Positions 1-6,748 of a stretch of 8,937 bases of DNA are shown one piece after another. Below the pieces are notes generated by a model. That model saw only the letters and a list, made by a program, of their open reading frames with translations. It was not told the origin of the DNA and did not search any database. The position numbers and the translations under genes are program-made. Numbering within the stretch: position 1 is the stretch's first letter; every line of letters starts with the position of its first letter. The stretch comes from an uncultured Eubacteriales bacterium (GTDB lineage Bacteria; Bacillota; Clostridia; Oscillospirales; CAG-272). The stretch is from assembly GCA_900552255.1 (NCBI GenBank), contig URZF01000046.1, positions 1 to 8,937 of the forward strand, written 5' to 3'.

Positions 1-63
1 GAATAGGAAAGAGTTATGGTTTTTCACCGTTCTGAAATCAGATTTTCCGTGTTATTTTTCACG

Positions 64-1215
64 TCAGCTTTCTGCCATAGACGAGGATTCGATATAGCTG
101 TGATATCCTTTCAGTTGTCCGGGTGTTGATCCGAATACGATATAGTCGATTTCCACGCTGTTTCCGGCTTTGATCAGGGCGCGGCTGTCAAGGCGGTTGA
201 AATATTCGGCGTATACATCGTAGTCGGCTGCGGTTTCGCCTTCATCAAAGGTGTTGTTCAGATAAGCGTTCGCATAGGAGCAGGTGGCGCCGAGAAGATG
301 AAATTTAAGTCCGGAAACTTTTGTATTTTGCTTCCATGTCCAGTTGTTCCCGGGGCTTTGTCCGGGCAGAAGAACGCCCTTGCCGGACGCATAGGTTGCC
401 GCATAACAGAGATCGTAAATATAGGTCTGATATGTGTTTTTCTGCTTGCCGATCGACATGACCATAAACTGTGTGGAGGCATATGCTTGTGCGTTGTTGA
501 ATTGGACGGCGATTTTGTCGTTTTCCGTCGGATTTAAAATTCGGATCTTCATATACTGATGATATCCGCGCCAAGCATCCTCTTGGCCGACGTTGTCAAA
601 AGTGAAGGGAAGCCCCGCCCATGTTCCATAGCCTGAACGCAGCTCCTCCTCAAAGTCATAGGAGATAAGATCGTCGAAGCTGATGGCGAAGTCATTCATG
701 CCATGATAGCACGTGTCGGTGCCTCTGAGAAAATATTGAGAGTCCGAGACGCCTGCGGTGTCGCCGGCGGCCTTGAAGGTACCGTCTTTTTTTGCTGTCA
801 GCTTGAGCGAATCCTCCGTAAATTCCACGGTGAGAAATTCGTCGTTGTATGTCATGGCGCTGACGATATATTCATGCGTTGTCATTTTTTGATCTTCTGC
901 AATGGTTTTCGTTCCAAAGTCAAGTCTTGCAAAGAGGGGAAGTGTGGTCGCAAAAGAGCTGTCGCTCGGTGTCACCGGCTGCGCGCCGGTCGTTCCGTCC
1001 GGATTTTCGGTCATGATATCCGAGGAAGAATCATCAATTCCTGGGATGTCGTCGGATGAATCGATTGGCGATGTGTCGCTTGTATCCGGAATCTGCGGTG
1101 TTGTGCTGTTTTTGTCATCTGTTGTGCTTGTCGTTTCGGTTGTACCTCCGGTGCATCCGGTCAGCATAAAACAGAAAACAAGCAAGCACAGCATGGTAAT
1201 TAGTATTTTTTTCAT
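64..1215 (-). CDS. Secreted lipoprotein of unknown function, paralogue of the upstream lipoprotein
   Basis: The protein has 383 residues from the chosen start. It opens with a lipoprotein signal peptide: KK, a hydrophobic stretch, then lipobox LTGC with the lipidated Cys at about residue 21. A low-complexity Ser/Thr/Asp linker runs to about residue 90. The globular part starts at LPLFARLDFGTKT and contains FDDLISYDFEEEL, QYMKIRIL, VSGLKFHLLGA and near the end VEIDYIVFG. The same ordered motifs occur in the gene at 1489-2610, so the two are paralogues. This copy carries extra insertions, one before the FDD motif and one before the last strand. The ending resembles the 'DYI' strand of carbohydrate-binding jelly-roll modules, but that is a guess. 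An ATG at 1239 preceded by AAAGG is an alternative start adding 8 residues. I chose the ATG at 1215 because the signal peptide begins with MKK there, although its ribosome site is weak. Function unknown; likely anchored on the outer face of the membrane. Confidence 0.82.
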   Translation of the reverse strand: MKKILITMLCLLVFCFMLTGCTGGTTETTSTTDDKNSTTPQIPDTSDTSPIDSSDDIPGIDDSSSDIMTENPDGTTGAQPVTPSDSSFATTLPLFARLDFGTKTIAEDQKMTTHEYIVSAMTYNDEFLTVEFTEDSLKLTAKKDGTFKAAGDTAGVSDSQYFLRGTDTCYHGMNDFAISFDDLISYDFEEELRSGYGTWAGLPFTFDNVGQEDAWRGYHQYMKIRILNPTENDKIAVQFNNAQAYASTQFMVMSIGKQKNTYQTYIYDLCYAATYASGKGVLLPGQSPGNNWTWKQNTKVSGLKFHLLGATCSYANAYLNNTFDEGETAADYDVYAEYFNRLDSRALIKAGNSVEIDYIVFGSTPGQLKGYHSYIESSSMAES

Positions 1216-1437
1216 GTTATTGTTCCGTTCCGCCGCCATTACGGCCTTTTATATTGAAGCGAAGCTTAACGTCTTCGAGAAGAATGACGCTTCGTCTTTT
1301 GGGATTTTCCTTGTCCGAAAGTACATGTTGATATCTTTTCGGAGCTGCAGAAAATAAGGCATTTCTTGCTTTGCCGTAATCTAAGTCTTTGCAGTTATGC
1401 TTTTCGTTATGCGCCGGTGCGTTTTGTAAATGTTTGC
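1216..1437 (-). other. Leader and intergenic region upstream of the second lipoprotein gene
   Basis: About 220 bases separate the terminator of one lipoprotein gene from the start of the next. I found no clear -35/-10 pair; a TTTACA near 1427 lacks a good -10 partner. On the minus strand, GAAGCG at 1293-1288 can pair with CGCTTC at 1261-1256 just before the AAAGG ribosome site, and an alternative CGAAG/CTTCG pairing overlaps it. This is weak evidence for structure in the leader. The gene may depend on readthrough or on a promoter that does not resemble the vegetative consensus. Confidence 0.3.
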
Positions 1438-1472
1438 AAAAAAAAGAGTGCTTCGGAAAGAAGCACTCTTTT
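1438..1472 (-). terminator. Rho-independent terminator of the 1489-2610 lipoprotein gene
   Basis: On the minus strand, 16 bases after the TGA stop, an 11-bp perfect stem (AAGAGTGCTTC at 1470-1460 pairing with GAAGCACTCTT at 1454-1444) encloses a 5-base loop and is followed by a run of T. A shorter T run on the plus side means it could act in both directions, but no plus-strand gene approaches it. Confidence 0.9.
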
Positions 1473-1488
1473 AGATCCGTTTTAAAAA

Positions 1489-2610
1489 TCAGCTTGCTGC
1501 GTTGGAAGAATCCTCGAGATAGCTGGTGTAGCCTGCGAGCTGATCGATCGAGCAGCCAAAGACGACATAGTCGACCTCGACCTTGTTGCCTTCCTTGATG
1601 TTGGTACGGCTGTCGCACGCACTTGCATTGTTGGAGCTGAAAGCGCCGAGGAAGCTGAATCTCAGAGCGGAAAGCTTATCGCTCGTTGTCCAGATCAGGT
1701 TGTTGCCGGGAACGCTGCCGGAATTTTTCACTACATTGACGAAGTCAATGTAAGTTGTAGCACCGCTGGCTTTGGCAGAAGCGAGACCGTTTAGGAACAT
1801 GATGTCATACGTGTAGGATTTCCATTCGGTGGTAGGCGTGGTCGTCAGGTTTGCACTGGTGGTTGTAGGAGCGCCGCCCTGCAGATACATGTTGGAGCAG
1901 ACCATCGTGCTTGCATAACTGTCGGCCGTACGGTGCCATCTGAAGCTGATCATGTTGTTGGAGGTGTTGTTCAGAATACGAACCTTCATATACTGATAAC
2001 GGCCCTGCCAGCTCTTTCCGACATTGTTGGTGTTGAAAGGATAGTTCACCCAAGAACCCCAGCCGTGCTTCAGTTCGTCATCGAAATCGTAAGTGATGAT
2101 ATCATCGAAGCAAAGCTCGAAAGACGATGCATCCATGCCGCTGGTATAGCTCTTTGTCGCATAGATAACGATGGTATCTTCCGTATACTCGATGGCGATG
2201 CAGTCGGCGTTATATGTAAGAGCGCCTGTCAGATATTCGTGAGAGGTTTTGCCTTCTGCCTCAGCCTTGGTCTTGGTACCGAAGTCGAAACGAGCAAATA
2301 CGGGAAGTGTGGTTCCTTCTGTCGATTCGGAAGGTGTGGTGACCGGAGGCTCGGTTTCTTTCGAGGTGTCAGGAGTTGTTTGCGGGGGTTCGGTATCCGT
2401 TGTTTCCGGGGGCTCAGTCTCCGTTGTTTGCGGAGGTTCAGTATCCGTTGTTTCCGGGGGATCCGTTTCGTCCGGAGTCGAGGCTGTTGTGTCCGAAGGT
2501 GTCGGAGCTGCGGTAGTAGTGTCTTCGAGGTCATCCTTATCACAACCGACCATAGCAAGTACAGCGAAGAGCATAACGACTACCAACAAGAGTGATAAAA
2601 GTCTCTTCAT
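1489..2610 (-). CDS. Secreted lipoprotein with Thr/Pro/Glu repeat linker, unknown function
   Basis: The protein has 373 residues. Residues 1-23 form a lipoprotein signal peptide (KR, hydrophobic core, MVGC with Cys23). Residues 24-100 are an extended acidic Thr/Pro/Glu linker containing repeats of the type TEPPQTTE/TEPPETTD, typical of stalks that lift a domain away from the cell wall. The globular region from about residue 102 starts LPVFARFDFGTKT and holds the same motif series as its paralogue at 64-1215: SHEYLTGALTYN, FDDIITYDFDDEL, QYMKVRIL, LSALRFSFLGA and VEVDYVVFG. This suggests one beta-rich domain, possibly a galactose-binding-like or carbohydrate-binding sandwich; the fold is inference. 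The start is well fixed by AAAGGAG 9 bases upstream. It has its own consensus promoter (2698-2726) and terminator (1438-1472), so it is probably a monocistronic unit expressed in vegetative cells. I recognise no named family. Confidence 0.88.
   Translation of the reverse strand: MKRLLSLLLVVVMLFAVLAMVGCDKDDLEDTTTAAPTPSDTTASTPDETDPPETTDTEPPQTTETEPPETTDTEPPQTTPDTSKETEPPVTTPSESTEGTTLPVFARFDFGTKTKAEAEGKTSHEYLTGALTYNADCIAIEYTEDTIVIYATKSYTSGMDASSFELCFDDIITYDFDDELKHGWGSWVNYPFNTNNVGKSWQGRYQYMKVRILNNTSNNMISFRWHRTADSYASTMVCSNMYLQGGAPTTTSANLTTTPTTEWKSYTYDIMFLNGLASAKASGATTYIDFVNVVKNSGSVPGNNLIWTTSDKLSALRFSFLGAFSSNNASACDSRTNIKEGNKVEVDYVVFGCSIDQLAGYTSYLEDSSNAAS
2375..2470 (-). repeat. Four tandem 24-base repeats encoding the Thr/Pro/Glu linker
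   Basis: Units start at 2375, 2399, 2423 and 2447 on the plus strand and all begin GTTGTTT. Units 1 and 3 continue TGCGG and units 2 and 4 continue TCCGGG, so the real period is partly 48 bases. Each unit encodes eight residues of the linker (T-E/D-P-P-E/Q-T-T-D/E). The last unit is the most diverged. The pattern fits slippage or duplication in a spacer where length is not critical. Confidence 0.85.
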
Positions 2611-2697
2611 AAAATAGATTCTCCTTTTTTGAATTTAGAAAATTTTCTTACCGTACAAGATATCGTCTGAAAAATACCTCGCACCGTGATTACTGTT

Positions 2698-2726
2698 ATT
2701 TTATCACCAAACTTGGAATTTGTCAA
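2698..2726 (-). promoter_or_regulatory. Vegetative (sigma-A type) promoter of the 1489-2610 lipoprotein gene
   Basis: On the minus strand, TTGACA (2726-2721) is an exact -35 consensus. It is followed by a 17-base spacer and TAAAAT (2703-2698), which matches five of six -10 bases. Transcription would start near 2691, giving an untranslated leader of about 80 bases before the ATG at 2610. Confidence 0.85.
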
Positions 2727-3000
2727 TACCTATAAAAAAATAGTGCTCAAAAAAGCGTTTGAATTTCAAAAAAATTATCCCTTCTTATGCTTTTTTTGTA
2801 AAGAATGTGTGGATTTTCATAATTATATAGAGGGAAAATGGTCGAATTATATGCTTTTTGGGAATTGAAAGCTTTTTTGAATTTCTTTTTTGCCGTATCG
2901 TATAAATTTACTTTATTTTATGCTCAGCGCGGTGAAAAAATAACTCCGGTGTCCCCCGGGACAGAGAATTTTTGCTGTTGCTTTTTTCAGGCCGCGGCGA
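2727..3000. other. AT-rich intergenic stretch without a supported gene
   Basis: Between the promoter of the lipoprotein gene and the terminator of the spoIIQ-like gene lie about 270 very AT-rich bases with many A and T runs. Short open frames here have no ribosome site or recognisable protein character. I see no RNA gene, inverted repeat or direct repeat that I would defend. Confidence 0.6.
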
Positions 3001-3029
3001 AAAGCCTCCTGTCACATGACAGGAGGCTC
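3001..3029 (-). terminator. Rho-independent terminator of the spoIIQ-like gene
   Basis: On the minus strand, 18 bases after the stop codon, GCCTCCTGTCA (3028-3018) pairs with TGACAGGAGGC (3015-3005), with a very small loop (the innermost pairs probably open), followed by TTTT. An outer A-T pair extends the stem to 12 bp. Confidence 0.88.
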
Positions 3030-3047
3030 TGCGCTTTATCGGTTTTA

Positions 3048-3731
3048 TCAGTCTTCGTAATAGGTTTCGTCGTCGATCGGCGCTACCGTGATGTGGGTAA
3101 GCGGATCTTCGCAGCTGTCGTCCTTGTAGATCTCAAAGTGGAGATGCGGAGCTTGGGAGATTTCCACAAGTGCGGTATCTCCCACGGCGCCGATTTCATC
3201 GCCCGCCTTGACAACGGTGCCCGCGGCGATGCCGTCGGCTGTTTTGGTCTGCAAATTCTGATAAACGGATTTATAACCGTTCGCATGGGAGATCACGATG
3301 GTTTGTCCCATCATGGGATCGAATTCCACCGATTCGACCGTGCCGTCCGCTGCCGCGTAGACGGGAGTTCCGGCATCCGCCTCGAGATCGACGCCGAGAT
3401 GGACGCGGTAATCCTCCATCGTATCCGAGAATACCGGGATATCGGCAGACCATTCCTTTGATATGTTGCCGTTTGTCAGAGGAGAGATGAACGATACCTT
3501 ATCGGCAACGATGGGCTTATCGTCGTCTGGATTTTTTGTCGTTTCCTCAGGACTTGTGTTGTTTGTGGTTTGCTCCGGCTTGTCCGAGCCGGTTGTGTCC
3601 GACGGACCGGGCTTTGCACGTCTGCTGGAGACCACGGCGATGATGGTGACGCAGATGGCGGCGACGACAAGCAGCGCCAGCGCGATGGATAAGCCGCGGT
3701 TCAGCCGCATTTTCTTTTGATTTTGATTCAT
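3048..3731 (-). CDS. spoIIQ: SpoIIQ-like membrane-anchored LytM (M23) protein
   Basis: The protein has 227 residues from the ATG at 3731, chosen because AAAGGA lies about 9 bases upstream and because a TTG at 3785 falls inside the promoter. It has a short basic cytoplasmic tail, one membrane helix (about 14-35), a Thr/Pro/Asp linker (40-75) and a LytM/M23 domain (80-215). Zinc-ligand motifs are present: HLGVD (His111, Asp115) and HLHFE (His196, His198). The usual YxHL motif reads YQNL, with Asn159 in place of a catalytic His. Bacillus subtilis SpoIIQ, as I recall it, has YQSL at this place, and the surrounding segment (DP..G...V.HA.G...VYQ.L) matches it well. SpoIIQ sits in the forespore membrane and pairs with SpoIIIAH to form the engulfment channel. 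Size, topology and the sigma-F-like promoter support this role. A general M23 cell-wall peptidase is the alternative. It stands without the usual spoIID or spoIIID neighbours. Confidence 0.75.
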   Translation of the reverse strand: MNQNQKKMRLNRGLSIALALLVVAAICVTIIAVVSSRRAKPGPSDTTGSDKPEQTTNNTSPEETTKNPDDDKPIVADKVSFISPLTNGNISKEWSADIPVFSDTMEDYRVHLGVDLEADAGTPVYAAADGTVESVEFDPMMGQTIVISHANGYKSVYQNLQTKTADGIAAGTVVKAGDEIGAVGDTALVEISQAPHLHFEIYKDDSCEDPLTHITVAPIDDETYYED

Positions 3732-3773
3732 AAAAACAATTCCTTTCCGCCTTTCGGCTTTGTGAACTGTTTC

Positions 3774-3802
3774 TATTGTCGCCAAAATTTTTCAGCTTAT
3801 AC
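3774..3802 (-). promoter_or_regulatory. Candidate sigma-F (forespore) promoter of the spoIIQ-like gene
   Basis: On the minus strand, GTATA (3802-3798), a 14-base spacer and GGCGACAATA (3783-3774) match the known sigma-F consensus (GywTA, about 15 bases, GgnrAnAnTw) at every specified base. Transcription would begin near 3767, about 36 bases before the ATG at 3731. The match and the gene behind it support each other, since spoIIQ is a classic sigma-F gene. A chance match in AT-rich DNA cannot be excluded. Confidence 0.65.
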
Positions 3803-3812
3803 ACAAATATGG

Positions 3813-3841
3813 AAAAAATGCGGATTTTTCAGTGGAATCCG
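3813..3841 (-). terminator. Weak candidate terminator of the parE-parC-regulator operon
   Basis: On the minus strand, CGGATT (3841-3836) can pair with AATCCG (3826-3821) around a 9-base loop, and CATTTTTT follows. The stem is only 6 bp, so termination may be partial and some transcripts could run on into the spoIIQ-like gene. Confidence 0.45.
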
Positions 3842-3859
3842 GGGGAATACAGACGTTTT

Positions 3860-4504
3860 TCAGTCGGAAATCATATATCCGAAGCCGCGCACGGTGGAGA
3901 TGAGCCGGATCCGGAAGCGGTTGTCGATCTTGGAGCGCAGATAATTGATATAGACGTCCACGACGTTGGTATCCTCGCCGGCCTCTCCGAAGATGCGGGA
4001 GAGCGCGTCCTTTCTGGATACGGGCTTCCCGCGGTTGTCGAGCAGAAGGCGAAGCAGATCGAACTCCCGTTTTGTCAGCTCGATTTTCTCTCCTTTATAA
4101 TATGCGGCGCGCTGTGTTTCGTCGAGCGCGATATATTGCGCTGGATTTTTCCGCTTCTGCGTCCTCAGCTCATGATGCGGAGCGTCGCCGGCAGGGACAA
4201 GGAGGGAACTGAAAAAATCTTCGACGACGAACGGCCGCACGACCGCATAGTATCGGGTCAGCTCCTGCGTCGAAAGCCGTCCCAGCTCCTCGGGATATCC
4301 GCAGACTACGAGCTCGCATTGAGACGGCGGCCGGAATGCTCCGGATAAGAGCAGCTTTGCGTCGATGACGGCAAGCTTTATGGACGCGGCGACGTCCGTT
4401 TCGGCTTGTGTTCCGGCCGTGACGCAGGAGACGCCGCGTTCGAGGAATTCAAGCTCGAGCATTCGGGCGAAAACGGCGTCCGTCGACGCGATAAGAACGT
4501 TCAT
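3860..4504 (-). CDS. OmpR-type winged-helix response regulator with degenerate receiver
   Basis: The protein has 214 residues. The C-terminal half (about 130-214) is a clear OmpR/PhoB DNA-binding domain: LTKREFDLLRLLLDN, a recognition-helix region VVDVYINYLRSKID and the wing STVRGFGYMI. The N-terminal half has the length and rough layout of a receiver but poor motifs. The acidic pair after the first strand is replaced (VLIASTDA instead of VDDE), an Asp at about 48 (AVID) may be the phospho-site, the Ser/Thr strand reads VVCGYP, and the usual Lys-Pro is Arg-Pro (Arg90). Phosphorylation may therefore be lost or altered. No histidine kinase lies nearby. The ATG at 4504 is preferred over a GTG at 4513 because the GTG lies inside the ribosome site. 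The gene follows parC by 21 bases, so it is probably cotranscribed with the topoisomerase genes. Its targets are unknown. Confidence 0.85.
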   Translation of the reverse strand: MNVLIASTDAVFARMLELEFLERGVSCVTAGTQAETDVAASIKLAVIDAKLLLSGAFRPPSQCELVVCGYPEELGRLSTQELTRYYAVVRPFVVEDFFSSLLVPAGDAPHHELRTQKRKNPAQYIALDETQRAAYYKGEKIELTKREFDLLRLLLDNRGKPVSRKDALSRIFGEAGEDTNVVDVYINYLRSKIDNRFRIRLISTVRGFGYMISD

Positions 4505-4508
4505 GACG

Positions 4509-4517
4509 ATCACCTCC
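4509..4517 (-). promoter_or_regulatory. Strong ribosome binding site that fixes the regulator start
   Basis: The minus-strand sequence GGAGGTGAT (4517-4509) is a near-perfect Shine-Dalgarno site 4 bases before the ATG at 4504 (8 bases counted from GGAGG). It contains the GTG at 4513, which would otherwise give a protein three residues longer. Confidence 0.85.
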
Positions 4518-4525
4518 GGACGGTG

Positions 4526-6727
4526 TTATTTTCTCTCAATCGAGGAACCGGCTGCGGGAACTTTGATCTTTTTGCATTTTTCGTAGTTTTTGTATTTTGT
4601 CTCAGGCGTCCTTGTGGCGTCTATGATTTTTTGCCCTTTTTTCAGAGAAAACAGCGTGACGCCCGACGCCGTGCGCGTCGCTTTTTCCGGAATCAGCTTT
4701 GTGCTGATATAAACGGCCTTGCCTGCGTCGCTTACGAGCAGCAGCTCGAACGGCGCGTCCTCGTAAAAGGCGCCGACGAGCGGGGAAGCATCGGAATAGG
4801 CGTTGATCAGTTTTTTTCGCGAAGCCTTTGTCTCATAGGAGGAAACGGGTACGCGCACGCCCTTTCCGTTTTCAAATATATAGACGAAATAGCGGTCTTT
4901 TTCATAGGCGGCGAGCGCCTTCATCGCGATGACGCGCTCGCCCTCGTCAAAGCCGAGCTTGACGGGGACATAGTCGCCGAGCTGCGACGCCTTTTTCGTC
5001 TCGAATTCGCTGACCTTGGATTTGTAGATCTTTTGCCTGTCGCTGATAAAGAGAAGCTCGGATATGTTATCGGAATCTTCCGTCTGAATGACCTCGTCTC
5101 CGGGCTTTAAAGCCTGTTCGTCGCTGCCTCTCAGGGATTGAAGTGTGATTTTTTTGAAATAGCCCTCTTTTGTCAGGACCAGCTTGACATTATAATTTTC
5201 CACGAAGTCTTTTTCGTCGTATTCCTCGACGGCATCCTCGAAAATAAGCTTGGTTTTCCGCGGAATCGCGTATTTTTCCTTGATTTCCTCGAGCTGCTTT
5301 ATGATGCGGTTTTTGAGCTTGCGCTCGGATTCGATGATGCTTTTGAGCTCCGCGATGTCCTTTTGCAGCTGCTCGATTTCCTTGATGCGTTCGAGAATGT
5401 ATTCGCGGTTGAGATGCCTCAGCTTGATTTCCGCGATGTATTCCGCCTGAATCTCGTCGAGGCCGAAGCCCTCCATCAGGTTCGGGACGACCATCTCGTC
5501 CTTTTCCGTTTCGCGGACGATCTTGATCGCTTTGTCGAGGTCGAGCAGGATCTCCCCGAGACCGAGCAGCAGGTGGAGCTTGTCGCATTTCTTGGAAAGG
5601 TCGAAGGAGAGCTCGCGCTTCACGCAGCTCATGCGGAACCGGATCCATTCGTCGAGAATGCCGCGCAGTCCGAGCTGCCGCGGCTCTCCGTCGATAAGCA
5701 CATTGAAGTTGCAGGCGAAGGAATCCTGAAGCGGCGTCTTTTTGTAGAGCTTCATCATAAGCTTGTCGGGATCGACGCCGCGGCGCAGGTCGAGCGTCAG
5801 CTTGAAGCCGTGCAGGTCGATTTCGTCGCGCACATCGGTGACTTCCTTGAGCGAGCCCGCTTTGATCATATCGGTGAGCTTCTTGATGATGACCTCGATG
5901 GAGGTGGAGTAGGGGATCTCCACGATATCGATGCAGCCTGCGTCCTTGTCGTAGACGTAGCGGGCGCGAAGCGGAACGTTGCCCCGTCCCGTTTCGTAGA
6001 TTTCCCGCATCCGGCCGCGGTCATAGAGCAGAAGCGCGCCGCCCGAAAAATCGGGCGCCTTGACGATGTCGAGCAGCTCCTCCGTCGTCGTGTCCGGATT
6101 TTTGAGGATGGCGATGGTGCCGTCGCAGATCTCCCCGAGATTGAAGGAGCAGATTTGGCTTGCCATGCCGACGGCGATGCCCATGTTCGGCGAAACGAGA
6201 ATATTCGGGAACGCCGTGGGAAGCAGAACCGGCTCCTTCATCGTATTGTCGTAGTTGTCGACGAAATCGACGGCGTCCTTATCGATGCCGCGGAAGATCT
6301 CATTGCAGATGGCGTCGAGCTTGACCTCGGTGTAACGCGACGCGGCGAACGCCATGTCGCGGCTGTATACCTTTCCGAAGCTTCCCTTGGAATCGACGAG
6401 CGGATGGAGCAGCGCTTCGTTGCCGCGCGTGAGCCTCACCATCGTTTCGTAGATCGCCATGTCGCCGTGCGGATTGAGTCTCATCGTCTGTCCGACGACG
6501 TTCGCGCTTTTGGTGCGGTGCCCGGTGAGCAGTCCCATTTTATACATGGTATAGAGCAGCTTGCGGTGAGACGGCTTGAAGCCGTCGATCTCCGGAATCG
6601 CGCGAGAAACGATGACGCTCATGACATACGGCATGTAGTTTTTCTCGATCGTATCGGTGATCGGCTGGAGCGTGACCTCGGCGGGGACGATCTCTTTTGT
6701 CTCTATTTTCTTTTTGGATTTTGCCAT
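4526..6727 (-). CDS. parC: Topoisomerase IV-like subunit A (ParC/GyrA family)
   Basis: The protein has 733 residues. It is the DNA-cleaving subunit of a type IIA topoisomerase, passing one duplex through another with the ATPase subunit encoded just upstream. The N-terminal breakage-reunion domain shows IPEIDGFKPSHRKLLY (about 44-59), the helix region NPHGDMAIYETMVR (85-98), catalytic Tyr132 in SRYTE, and NMGIAVGMAS (181-190). A coiled-coil region (about 440-490) ends in PRKTK. A beta-pinwheel-like C-terminal domain of several blades follows (about 510-720). The GyrA box (QRRGGKG type) is absent; the segment around 531-544 reads SLRGSDEQALKPGD. With the length, this favours topoisomerase IV activity over gyrase. 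Met90 and Glu94 occupy the positions of Ser83 and Asp87 of E. coli GyrA. A site like AAGGAAGG precedes the ATG, which lies 21 bases after the parE stop. Annotation as gyrA-like is the alternative. Confidence 0.9.
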   Translation of the reverse strand: MAKSKKKIETKEIVPAEVTLQPITDTIEKNYMPYVMSVIVSRAIPEIDGFKPSHRKLLYTMYKMGLLTGHRTKSANVVGQTMRLNPHGDMAIYETMVRLTRGNEALLHPLVDSKGSFGKVYSRDMAFAASRYTEVKLDAICNEIFRGIDKDAVDFVDNYDNTMKEPVLLPTAFPNILVSPNMGIAVGMASQICSFNLGEICDGTIAILKNPDTTTEELLDIVKAPDFSGGALLLYDRGRMREIYETGRGNVPLRARYVYDKDAGCIDIVEIPYSTSIEVIIKKLTDMIKAGSLKEVTDVRDEIDLHGFKLTLDLRRGVDPDKLMMKLYKKTPLQDSFACNFNVLIDGEPRQLGLRGILDEWIRFRMSCVKRELSFDLSKKCDKLHLLLGLGEILLDLDKAIKIVRETEKDEMVVPNLMEGFGLDEIQAEYIAEIKLRHLNREYILERIKEIEQLQKDIAELKSIIESERKLKNRIIKQLEEIKEKYAIPRKTKLIFEDAVEEYDEKDFVENYNVKLVLTKEGYFKKITLQSLRGSDEQALKPGDEVIQTEDSDNISELLFISDRQKIYKSKVSEFETKKASQLGDYVPVKLGFDEGERVIAMKALAAYEKDRYFVYIFENGKGVRVPVSSYETKASRKKLINAYSDASPLVGAFYEDAPFELLLVSDAGKAVYISTKLIPEKATRTASGVTLFSLKKGQKIIDATRTPETKYKNYEKCKKIKVPAAGSSIERK

Positions 6728-6748
6728 GCTGACCGTTCCTTCCTTTCG

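Noticed and set aside
1..63. Possible terminator downstream of the 64-1215 lipoprotein gene
   Set aside because: Only very short pairings (such as CGTG/CACG) are present and no convincing stem followed by a T run on the minus strand lies within the window.
1249..1326. Minus-strand 25-codon open frame in the leader of the 64-1215 lipoprotein gene, ending 9 bases before the alternative start
   Set aside because: It could be a leader peptide, but it has no good ribosome site, no striking residue run and no comparison to support it.
2686..3461. Short plus-strand open frames in the AT-rich gap and across the spoIIQ-like gene
   Set aside because: No ribosome sites or protein-like composition. The right-hand one runs through a terminator and antisense to a recognised gene.
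3732..3785. TTG start at 3785 for the spoIIQ-like gene
   Set aside because: It overlaps the -10 element of the likely promoter and adds a hydrophilic stretch before the membrane anchor. The ATG at 3731 has a proper ribosome site.
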